Positions 1 to 6,101 of a DNA stretch of 7,748 bases are shown here, in pieces. A model generated the notes under the pieces. It ran no database searches. It was not told where the DNA came from and was given only the letters and a program-made list of their open reading frames with translations. The first letter of the stretch is position 1. The number at the start of each line of letters is the position of its first letter. The stretch is taken from contig MHWZ01000029.1 of assembly GCA_001825475.1 (NCBI GenBank), positions 10,060-17,807 on the forward strand. Reading direction: 5' to 3'. This stretch comes from Candidatus Zambryskibacteria bacterium RIFOXYD2_FULL_43_10. Its GTDB lineage: Bacteria; Patescibacteriota; Minisyncoccia; Phycocordibacterales; Zambryskibacteraceae. A program made the position numbers and the translations under genes.

Positions 1-415
1 AAATTGACAGTGGTTTTGCGGGAGTTTCTTCTGTGCAAATTCCTTCAACTTTTCCATAATTACTTCCAGTAGATGCGTAAATAAGAGGCTTCTTTCCTCG
101 AAGTTCATTTAAAAGCTTGCTTGCATCTGCATTTACCTCACGCGCTAGTCCAGGATTAACGCGACAAGAAGGCTCACCAACAATCGCTGCGAGATGAACA
201 ATCATATCCGCGTTGTTCACTAGGGGCATCATAGTACTCTTATCTCGAATATCTCCCTTTGTAAAAGAAAAATTGTTGTCGTAAAAATACGGAAGATGGG
301 TTGTTTGGTTAAAAAGAAGATTATCAACTACGCTCACCTCGTGACCCGCCCCTAGTAAAAGGGGAACCAAGAGGGAGCCAGTATAGCCTGCCCCACCAGT
401 AATTAATACTTTCAT
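1..415 (-). CDS. NAD-dependent epimerase/dehydratase (extended SDR), N-terminal part, cut by window edge
   Basis: The minus-strand frame is open from an ATG at 415 to the window edge, giving 138 residues with no stop. It begins MKVLITGGAGYTGS, the glycine-rich nucleotide-binding loop of extended short-chain dehydrogenases, at residues 1-14. An acidic residue follows the second strand (VSVVDN, about 33-38), then GDIRD (about 60-64), HLAAIVGEPSC (about 77-87) and the catalytic-serine strand YASTGSNYG (about 117-125). The HLAAIVG.P.C signature is common in SDR sugar-nucleotide dehydratases/epimerases of polysaccharide clusters. The YxxxK catalytic pair and the substrate domain lie beyond the edge, so the substrate cannot be named. 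The gene is divergent from the DPM1-like gene, with 110 bases between start codons. No Shine-Dalgarno sequence precedes the ATG. Family assignment is firm; the exact reaction is unknown. Confidence 0.93.
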   Translation of the reverse strand, partial: MKVLITGGAGYTGSLLVPLLLGAGHEVSVVDNLLFNQTTHLPYFYDNNFSFTKGDIRDKSTMMPLVNNADMIVHLAAIVGEPSCRVNPGLAREVNADASKLLNELRGKKPLIYASTGSNYGKVEGICTEETPAKPLSI

Positions 416-426
416 AATGTGAGAAT

Positions 427-456
427 AATATACCTGCTACTCATAACTTATGCAAA
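427..456 (-). promoter_or_regulatory. possible promoter of the left-edge SDR gene
   Basis: Read on the minus strand there is TTTGCA (451-456, a 4/6 match to a -35 box), an 18-base spacer and TATATT (427-432, 5/6 to a -10 box). Transcription would start near 420, only a few bases before the ATG at 415, giving an almost leaderless message. This fits the lack of a Shine-Dalgarno sequence. The boxes are imperfect and the region is AT-rich, so this is a weak call. Confidence 0.3.
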
Positions 457-494
457 GTTTCAAATTGAAAATGGTGTTACGTCTTTTTTTTGGG

Positions 495-500
495 TATAAT
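495..500 (+). promoter_or_regulatory. -10 box (TATAAT) for the DPM1-like gene
   Basis: A perfect TATAAT lies 25 bases upstream of the ATG at 526. Transcription from it would begin near 507 and leave a leader of about 20 bases. A good -35 hexamer at the standard distance is not visible (TTGAAA at 465-470 is 24 bases away, too far). A T-run (484-491) lies just upstream. The site also decides the start codon, because the more upstream in-frame TTG (490) and ATG (499) would precede the transcription start. Confidence 0.5.
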
Positions 501-525
501 GTCGCTGCTTAAGTTTGTATTGCTA

Positions 526-1236
526 ATGGGAAAGAAAGTGATAATTATTCCAACTTACAATGAGGCGCAAAACATTGCGTCTATTATCGAGCGAGTGCGA
601 GTTTATGATAAAGATTCCTCTATTCTAGTGGTAGATGATAGTTCACCAGACGGCACAGCTCGTATTGTTACTGGTTTGATGACTAATGACAGCAAAATCT
701 CTCTTCTTTTGCGAAAGGGTAAAGAAGGTCTTGGCAAGGCTTACCTTCATGCATTTAAAGAAGTTCTAATGAAGAACGAAACGGAATGGATTCAGATGTT
801 AGATGCTGATTTCTCACATGATCCTAAATATTTACCAGCCATTTTAAAAGCATCGAATGATGCCGATGTTGTTATAGGTTCGCGATATGTTCTCGGTGGC
901 GGTACATCAGGGTGGCCTTTCTGGAGAAGATTTCTTAGTAAATTTGCAAACTTCTATTGCAAGGTTATTACTGGTATGCCGGTCAATGATGCAACTGCCG
1001 GTTTTATTTTCATGAGAACAAGAATTATGCGGGAAGCTGGTCTGGATGATATTAAATCAAGAGGTCATGCTTTCCAGGTGGAATTGAAATATAGGTTGTG
1101 GAAGAAAGGTGCCAGAATTGTTGAGATACCAGTAGTACTACCAAATAGACATCTGGGTAACTCTAAAATGTCTAAGGGGATTATAGGTGAAGCGGTATGG
1201 GCTCCTTGGAAGATGAGGTTAAATAAGTTAATTTAA
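526..1236 (+). CDS. polyprenyl-phosphate mannose synthase-like GT2 glycosyltransferase (DPM1 type)
   Basis: This 236-residue GT-A fold enzyme probably transfers mannose (or another hexose) from a nucleotide sugar, typically GDP-mannose, to polyprenyl phosphate at the cytoplasmic membrane face. The DPM1 signatures appear in order: PTYNE (9-13), VVDDSSPDGT (about 35-44), DADFSHDP (93-100, metal and donor binding), GSRYV with GGG (118-126), WRR (133-135), DATAGF (155-160) and SKMS (213-216). There is no C-terminal membrane segment, so it resembles the short, catalytic-domain-only DPM1 form and would associate peripherally with the membrane. I chose the ATG at 526 because the protein then begins MGKKVIIIPTYNE, as the family does, and because the TATAAT at 495-500 makes earlier starts unlikely. 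The gene converges on the ALG5-like gene, with 13 bases between stops. Donor specificity is inferred from family only. Confidence 0.93.
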   Translation: MGKKVIIIPTYNEAQNIASIIERVRVYDKDSSILVVDDSSPDGTARIVTGLMTNDSKISLLLRKGKEGLGKAYLHAFKEVLMKNETEWIQMLDADFSHDPKYLPAILKASNDADVVIGSRYVLGGGTSGWPFWRRFLSKFANFYCKVITGMPVNDATAGFIFMRTRIMREAGLDDIKSRGHAFQVELKYRLWKKGARIVEIPVVLPNRHLGNSKMSKGIIGEAVWAPWKMRLNKLI

Positions 1237-1249
1237 ACTTGTTAGAAAC

Positions 1250-1981
1250 CTACGACTTATTCTTTTTGTAGACACCTAGTAAACGGTTTCGGAATACTTG
1301 TAGTGTCTCTAGAAGACATTGGATGTAAGCCCAGAGGGTTACTTTAGAATCTGGTCCGTTATTCCAGGTTACTGGAATTTCTTTTATTTTGTACCCTTCC
1401 AAACGCGCAATTGCGAGCACTTCGACATCAAATCCCCAGCCAAAAATTGTCAGGCGTGGAAAAATATCTTTTGCAGCCTGAGCGGTAAATATTTTAAACC
1501 CTCGCTGGGTATCGTTAACACCCCAAACGGCAAAGACCTGAATCCATTTATTGCCCAACTTGCCAAAAAGTACTTTCCACAACGGTTCTTCTCCGCCAGA
1601 AACAATCTTCGCCCCTGGTTGGGTTAGTGAACCTATAACGATTGAGCATCCTTCTTTTATGTATGGCATCATCCGTTCAATATGGTCAATAGTTGTTGAA
1701 TTATCTGCATCCATAAAAAGTCGGAATTTACCATTGGCTTCAAGCATTCCGCGGGCGACGGCATAGCCCTTACCCTTTCGCGTTTCGTCAATAAGTCGTA
1801 GATTTGGTGTCCCATTTTGTCGACGCTTAACCAACGCACTCGTGCCATCAGTCGACGCATTGTTGACGACAATAATTTCCCAGTCATAGGCCTGTCGCGA
1901 AAGATATCCAACAACGTGATCTAGCGTCACACTAATCCGCCTTTCTTCGTTATAGGCAGGAATAATAACCGAGAGATACAT
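1250..1981 (-). CDS. polyprenyl-phosphate glucose synthase-like GT2 glycosyltransferase (ALG5 type)
   Basis: This 243-residue GT2 protein resembles dolichyl-phosphate beta-glucosyltransferase (ALG5). It is expected to transfer a hexose from a nucleotide sugar, UDP-glucose in characterised members, to polyprenyl phosphate. Visible signatures are PAYNEE (8-13), a GKGYAVARGM segment (70-79), MDADNST (90-96, the DxD-type site), DTQRGFKIF (157-165, matching the ALG5 D-T-Q-C-G-F-K block) and WGFDVEVL (182-189). The usual DD of the first donor-contact loop reads VNNASTDGT (39-47), with two Asn in place of Asp. There is no membrane segment. An alternative TTG start at 2017 would add 12 residues outside the family's usual N-terminus, so the ATG at 1981 is preferred. 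Neither start has a Shine-Dalgarno sequence. Family assignment is strong; the sugar is uncertain. Confidence 0.9.
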   Translation of the reverse strand: MYLSVIIPAYNEERRISVTLDHVVGYLSRQAYDWEIIVVNNASTDGTSALVKRRQNGTPNLRLIDETRKGKGYAVARGMLEANGKFRLFMDADNSTTIDHIERMMPYIKEGCSIVIGSLTQPGAKIVSGGEEPLWKVLFGKLGNKWIQVFAVWGVNDTQRGFKIFTAQAAKDIFPRLTIFGWGFDVEVLAIARLEGYKIKEIPVTWNNGPDSKVTLWAYIQCLLETLQVFRNRLLGVYKKNKS

Positions 1982-2019
1982 GCGCGAAGTATAAATGAAA
2001 AAGTCAAAAATATACAACT

Positions 2020-2047
2020 TTGATTTTGGTTTCGGACTTAGTATTAT
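2020..2047 (+). promoter_or_regulatory. promoter of the GT-C-like/GT4 unit
   Basis: TTGATT (2020-2025, 4/6 match to a -35 box) is followed by a 16-base spacer and TATTAT (2042-2047, 5/6 to a -10 box). The predicted transcription start is near 2054, about 26 bases before the ATG at 2080. The -10 overlaps a perfect minus-strand TATAAT. Confidence 0.5.
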
Positions 2048-2048
2048 A
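2043..2048 (-). promoter_or_regulatory. -10 box (TATAAT, minus strand) for the ALG5-like gene
   Basis: The plus-strand ATTATA reads TATAAT on the minus strand, a perfect -10 box. Transcription would start near 2036, leaving a leader of about 55 bases before the ATG at 1981. No convincing -35 box is seen at the right distance. The box overlaps the plus-strand TATTAT almost completely, so the two genes may share one divergent promoter core. A second minus-strand candidate, TATACT about 6 bases before the ATG at 1981, would give a leaderless message. Confidence 0.4.
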
Positions 2049-2063
2049 GTGTGTGTAGTGAGA

Positions 2064-2077
2064 CTTGAATCTTGAAT
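2064..2077 (+). repeat. perfect 7-base tandem duplication in the leader of the GT-C-like gene
   Basis: CTTGAAT occurs twice head to tail (2064-2070 and 2071-2077), ending two bases before the ATG at 2080. It covers the place where a ribosome-binding site would normally be and includes the alternative TTG start at 2065. It could be chance or slippage; no function is evident. Confidence 0.6.
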
Positions 2078-2079
2078 AT

Positions 2080-3831
2080 ATGAACGTCATTAGACAAACA
2101 TCCATTAATCATCGGATGGCAATTATTTTTGCCATTCTGGTGTCAGTGATTACGGCTTTCCCGCAAGTCTATTTTCGTATTGATCACAAGGATCTTTACC
2201 AGGAAGGCACACAGGTTATAGAGATGTTGCCTCATGGCCCATGGGCGCAAAGGGTAAGAGAGATTCAGGATGGTCATGGCTTAGGTAACATACATCAAAA
2301 AGAGGGGAAAAATGATCCATATATTTACCAACCACTCGGGCCAATGATTGTTGCCTATGCAGGTAGTATCTTTAACTTAGACATAAATAATACTTTGTTG
2401 CTGTCTCGGTTCGTTCTTCCTTTTATTATTTTCCTTTTGATTTATGGTTTTGTTTTTTTGGTATCTAGAGACAAATTTGCCGCTCTTGCGAGTAGCATAG
2501 TGCTTTTACTTGCTGATTCTCTCATGAGTTACTCTGGTATTACCCAACTTCTTCAGGGTGTTAGTCCCGACCATTTTTTGCGACTGGCAAGACCGGTTAA
2601 CCCGGCCGTGATTTATCTTTTTTTGTTTGCTTTTCTCCTGTTCTTTTGGCAATTTTACAGAAAGGGGAATTGGAAGCATGGCGCACTGAGTGTCATTGCG
2701 CTTGGCTTAAATTTTTATAATTATTTTTACACGTGGACTTATCTTTATGCTTTTGGGAGTATTTTGATCTTGCTACTTATTATACAGAGGAATTGGAAAC
2801 AATCCTTGAGAATTGGAGGTGTCTTTGTTGGCGGGGCTATTGTAGCCATACCCTACTTTATAAACATGTATCGAGCCTCTCAGTTTCCAACATTTAAAGA
2901 CATGGGAATAAGTAGTGGAATAATATTAAGCCACCAACCTCTGTTTATAGGCTCGTCAATAATTATTGCTCTTCTATTTTACCTTTTTTTATTTCCTAGA
3001 ATTGATAAAGAGAAGTACCTGTTTGGCCTAGCGATATTACTTACTCCTTTTTTGACCATGAACCAGCAGGTATTGACTGGCAGACTTATGCAACCAGACC
3101 ACTATCATTGGTTTTTTCATAAGCCACTTGCAGTGATTTTTGTACTCATTACTATTTTCTATCTTTTTGATCGGCGTCACTTAGATTTGTATAAAAAAAT
3201 ATTTGCGATTCTGGTGATTACTTCAAGTATAGCTACTGCTGTATTTATCCAAGCTTACTCTTATAAATATGACTCAAGGGATGGCGGCAAAATAGCTATC
3301 GAGAGGCAAAAATACGGACCAGTAATGGATTGGTTAAATTCTAATGTTGAAAAAGAAGCGCAGATATTTGGAACCAATGATACTGCAGAGATGGTTGTCC
3401 TCTACACTTCATTGAATGTACTTTATCATGATGGTATTTGCTGCACTTCGATTTCAGTTACCAAGACCACTCTATACGAAACCATGTTTACCTTTTTCAG
3501 ACTTAATGAGGTCGATGCACAGTCGGCGTATGAAGCATTTTCTCGTGAGCGGGCATTCGTCTCAAGACATATCTTTGGTATTTATTATCGAAAGCTCTAC
3601 GGTGCTTATGAAGCAATTCCCGATGAAAAATTTGAGGAAATTGTCGTACTCTACAAAACGACACTTTCTACCCCAACATCGCTTTGGCTGAAACAGATAT
3701 TTGCTAAATATGAAGTCGAATATCTGGTTTGGGACAAAATAAAAGATCCTCTATGGCAGCTGGATAAGTACACATTTCTTGAAAAATCAGCGGAATTCGG
3801 CGACATTGTAATTTACCACTTTAATCCGTGA
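2080..3831 (+). CDS. GT-C-like polytopic membrane protein, probable lipid-linked sugar transferase
   Basis: This 583-residue protein (ATG at 2080; an in-frame TTG at 2065 would add five) has roughly 10-12 predicted membrane helices over residues 13-395, then a soluble C-terminal domain (about 400-583). The first helix (about 13-33) is followed by a large loop with DHKD (35-38) and an R-x-x-EIQDGHGLGN segment (about 58-71). An acidic first extracytoplasmic loop is typical of GT-C transferases using polyprenyl-phosphate sugars. A second conserved-looking block is NQQVLTGRLMQPDHYHWF (328-345). The C-terminal region has the pattern seen at the end of many such proteins: PVMDWLNSN (414-422), KYEVEYLVWDK (543-553) and a final IVIYHFNP. 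I know of no characterised homologue, so GT-C membership is inferred from topology and loop motifs. It is the first gene of a pair, and its TGA overlaps the next GTG. The nearby DPM1- and ALG5-like genes could supply its donor. Confidence 0.82.
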   Translation: MNVIRQTSINHRMAIIFAILVSVITAFPQVYFRIDHKDLYQEGTQVIEMLPHGPWAQRVREIQDGHGLGNIHQKEGKNDPYIYQPLGPMIVAYAGSIFNLDINNTLLLSRFVLPFIIFLLIYGFVFLVSRDKFAALASSIVLLLADSLMSYSGITQLLQGVSPDHFLRLARPVNPAVIYLFLFAFLLFFWQFYRKGNWKHGALSVIALGLNFYNYFYTWTYLYAFGSILILLLIIQRNWKQSLRIGGVFVGGAIVAIPYFINMYRASQFPTFKDMGISSGIILSHQPLFIGSSIIIALLFYLFLFPRIDKEKYLFGLAILLTPFLTMNQQVLTGRLMQPDHYHWFFHKPLAVIFVLITIFYLFDRRHLDLYKKIFAILVITSSIATAVFIQAYSYKYDSRDGGKIAIERQKYGPVMDWLNSNVEKEAQIFGTNDTAEMVVLYTSLNVLYHDGICCTSISVTKTTLYETMFTFFRLNEVDAQSAYEAFSRERAFVSRHIFGIYYRKLYGAYEAIPDEKFEEIVVLYKTTLSTPTSLWLKQIFAKYEVEYLVWDKIKDPLWQLDKYTFLEKSAEFGDIVIYHFNP

Positions 3832-4958
3832 AAATTTTATTCCTTTCAGACGATTTTCCGCCACAGAGCTTTGGTGGAGCGGGGATTTCCACTTATGATT
3901 TGGCTTTGGGTATGAAAAAAACTGGTCAAGAGGTTTCTGTCATCACAACATGCAGGCGTGAAAGTGAGGCAGGAGAGATGGATTATAACGGACTCAAGGT
4001 CTTCAGAATCGCGAGCGATTATCCAGCTCGGTGGCGAGCTTATTTGAGCATTTATAATCCTCAAGTTTTGCGTAAGCTAGAGAGGAAGCTAAAAGAACTT
4101 AATCCTGATGTAGTTCATATTAACAATGTTCATTTCTATCTATCTTACTATTCTATAAAGCTCTCCAAACAATATGCGAAGAAAGTGGTATTTACGGCAA
4201 GGGATGCGATGTCATTTAGCTTCGGTAAATTGGAGACAGAGAAATATTTGAAGAATCTCGACGCGCGTATAACATGGTTAGACAGTCTTAAGCAGGCAAG
4301 AAGGAGATGGAATCCGTTTCGTAATATATTGATCAGACATTATTTGGGATATGCGGATAAAATTTTTGCTGTCAGTAATGCGCTCAAAGAAGCTCTCGCG
4401 CAAAATGGCATCAATGGAGTAGAGGTAATGCATACAGGTATAGATGTTTCAGAGTATCGCGCATTTTACGATAAACAACGTAAGAAGATAATTTTTTTCG
4501 CTGGTAGATTGAGTGATGCTAAGGGAGCAAGAGTTGTAGAGAAGGCGATGCAGATAATCTCGCAAGAAATACCCGAGGCAGAACTCTTGACCGCAGGTAC
4601 AAATAGCCAATGGTTAAATAGGGAAGAAATGAAGAAGGCTTATGTGGCCTCTAGCGTGGTTATAGTGCCGTCGATTTGTTTTGATGCTTTTCCTAGAACG
4701 GTTATTGAGGCTATGGCGGCAGGGAGACCGGTGATAGGCACACGCTACGGTGGAGCTTCTGAAGCAATACTTGATGGTGTAACTGGTTATGTCGTCAATC
4801 CTTTTGATATTAAAACTATGGCGGAAAAAATCATGGGTCTCTTGCGGGATGAAGAGATGGCGGAGCGCTTCGGAAGAGCCGGGCGCGAGAGGGTAGAGTC
4901 CAAGTTCAATATCGACGATAAGATTGCTGAATTTTTAAATACTATTAAAGACGGCTAG
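3828..4958 (+). CDS. GT4-family glycosyltransferase with shortened C-terminal domain
   Basis: This 376-residue GT-B fold enzyme is expected to transfer a sugar from a nucleotide sugar onto a growing glycan in the cytoplasm. The N-terminal domain starts MKILFLSDDFPP and carries the GGAGIST loop (16-22) and PDVVHINN (93-100). The C-terminal domain has FFAGRLSDAKG (223-233), VVIVPS (277-282), the donor site DAFPRTVIEAMAAGRPVIG (286-304) and GVTGYVV (317-323). The first acidic residue of the usual E-x7-E motif is Asp286 (D-x7-E294). FFAG to the x7 motif spans about 63 residues, against about 86 in the GT4 enzyme encoded on the opposite strand in this window, because the glycine loop runs almost directly into WLNREEMKKAY (262-272). 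It starts with GTG inside the preceding stop (GTGA), which implies translational coupling. No Shine-Dalgarno sequence is seen. Acceptor and donor are unknown. Confidence 0.92.
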   Translation: MKILFLSDDFPPQSFGGAGISTYDLALGMKKTGQEVSVITTCRRESEAGEMDYNGLKVFRIASDYPARWRAYLSIYNPQVLRKLERKLKELNPDVVHINNVHFYLSYYSIKLSKQYAKKVVFTARDAMSFSFGKLETEKYLKNLDARITWLDSLKQARRRWNPFRNILIRHYLGYADKIFAVSNALKEALAQNGINGVEVMHTGIDVSEYRAFYDKQRKKIIFFAGRLSDAKGARVVEKAMQIISQEIPEAELLTAGTNSQWLNREEMKKAYVASSVVIVPSICFDAFPRTVIEAMAAGRPVIGTRYGGASEAILDGVTGYVVNPFDIKTMAEKIMGLLRDEEMAERFGRAGRERVESKFNIDDKIAEFLNTIKDG

Positions 4959-6101
4959 AGTTTCCTTAGCCGCTTTTTCCCAAGAAAATATTTTGGCACG
5001 TTCATGACCCTTTTCGATTAATTCATCTCGTAAGCTCTTATCCGTCAAGACTTTTTCTATTGCTCCCGCTAGAGCTTCGGCGTCGCCGGTCTTAACGAGA
5101 ATCCCCGCATTGCCAACAACCTCTGCAATGCTCGTATTATCGGCGGCGATAACCGGCACACCAAATTGCATGGCCTCCACAAGCGGAATACCAAAGCCTT
5201 CAAAACTAGAAGGGAAGACGAGAGCTTTGACTTTTTCATAAATCAAGCGTAAATTACCCCCGAACATATAGCCAGGGAATAAAACTCGCTCTCCTACACA
5301 CTCGGATTCCGCCATGAGTTCCAGCTCTTTTTTTAATTTCTCTTTTTTAACAACACCGGCACATACTACACAAAGCTTTGGGAAACGGTCTTTCAAAATA
5401 CCCAAGGCTTTGATTAGTACCGCATGGTTTTTGTGTGGCCATAGTGCAGCTGGATAAAAGACAAATTCAGAAGGGAGTCTGATAGTGACTGGAGTATTTT
5501 CAATCTCATGCGGGGCAAAATAGATTACCCCCATTTTATCCAAAGGTGCGTTATATTTATCCCGCAGTGTCTTTTTAGTATATTCAGATATAGCAATAAG
5601 TTTCTCTGAATGATCGACCGCGTATTTAGCATCCCTTCTTCTTTCTTCAAGGTAGTGGGTGGAAAAATTTTCAGGAAAGTAATCAAATTGAAGATCAAGA
5701 ATAGTCGTAACATGCTTTATATCATCAAGGCCGCGAGGATATATTGTTTGAGATGGTGAAAAATAGATATTAATACCTTCCTTTTTTAAAAAAGCACTAA
5801 CTTCTCCTCTAATAATATTCTCACGGGCGCGATTATCATCCCTTACTTTAGCCACAAGTTTCTTTAATGCTCTAAAGGGATTAATAAAAATATCGCGTCT
5901 AATATCAAAAACACGGAATTTAACATTAGAGAAATCATGATACGAGTCTTTGAAATATTTAATAGTTTCTGCGTGTCCCAAAAGATAGTAAGTATTATTA
6001 CTGTCAGTCCTAAAAAGGGCAGGCAAAATATCTTCTATATAAATAAAAGCACCAGTAATACTCTTGGGTGACGTCAAAAAAAGATTTACCGCTATCTTCA
6101 T
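4935..6101 (-). CDS. GT4-family glycosyltransferase (group 1)
   Basis: This 388-residue GT-B enzyme is probably a cytoplasmic sugar transferase. The N-terminal domain opens MKIAVNLF with SITGAFIYIEDIL (14-26) in place of the usual GG-loop. HVTTILDLQFDYFPE (130-144) and KLIAISEYTKK (167-177) are typical of the mannosyl/rhamnosyl-type members. The C-terminal domain has FYPAALWPHKNH (215-226), VLFPGY (273-278), LVFPSSFEGFGIPLVEAM (294-311) with an intact E301-x7-E309 donor motif, and GVPVIAADNTSIAEVVG (314-330). Length and motif spacing are normal for the family. It is last in the minus-strand unit: its ATG directly abuts the TAG of the SDR gene (TAGATG). Its last 24 bases overlap the end of the convergent plus-strand GT4 gene. 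Specific sugar unknown. Confidence 0.93.
   Translation of the reverse strand: MKIAVNLFLTSPKSITGAFIYIEDILPALFRTDSNNTYYLLGHAETIKYFKDSYHDFSNVKFRVFDIRRDIFINPFRALKKLVAKVRDDNRARENIIRGEVSAFLKKEGINIYFSPSQTIYPRGLDDIKHVTTILDLQFDYFPENFSTHYLEERRRDAKYAVDHSEKLIAISEYTKKTLRDKYNAPLDKMGVIYFAPHEIENTPVTIRLPSEFVFYPAALWPHKNHAVLIKALGILKDRFPKLCVVCAGVVKKEKLKKELELMAESECVGERVLFPGYMFGGNLRLIYEKVKALVFPSSFEGFGIPLVEAMQFGVPVIAADNTSIAEVVGNAGILVKTGDAEALAGAIEKVLTDKSLRDELIEKGHERAKIFSWEKAAKETLAVFNSI
4947..4978 (+). terminator. rho-independent terminator of the plus-strand unit, on the convergent overlap
   Basis: CGGCTA (4952-4957) pairs perfectly with TAGCCG (4967-4972) across a 9-base loop. One C and then five T (4974-4978) follow, and AAAG upstream (4947-4950) can extend the stem against the T-run. 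The stem begins in the last codons of the plus-strand GT4 gene and includes its TAG stop. On the minus strand the same hairpin is followed by a weaker tract (GTCTTTAATAG) and lies inside the coding end of the other GT4 gene, so it may act partly in both directions. Confidence 0.6.

Noticed and set aside
1222..1267. AT-rich inverted repeat AATAAGT...ACTTATT followed by CTTTTT between the convergent DPM1- and ALG5-like genes
   Set aside because: The stem is seven mostly A-T pairs with a 26-base loop. It is too weak to call a terminator, although the position would suit one.
1319..1914. Overlapping open frames of 71-102 codons inside the ALG5-like gene (1319-1627 plus, 1551-1766 plus, 1669-1914 minus)
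   Set aside because: They lie entirely within a gene with clear GT2 motifs, and their translations show no domain or family pattern.
3416..3691. 91-codon plus-strand frame inside the GT-C-like gene
   Set aside because: It is an out-of-frame shadow of a well-supported membrane protein with no recognisable motif.
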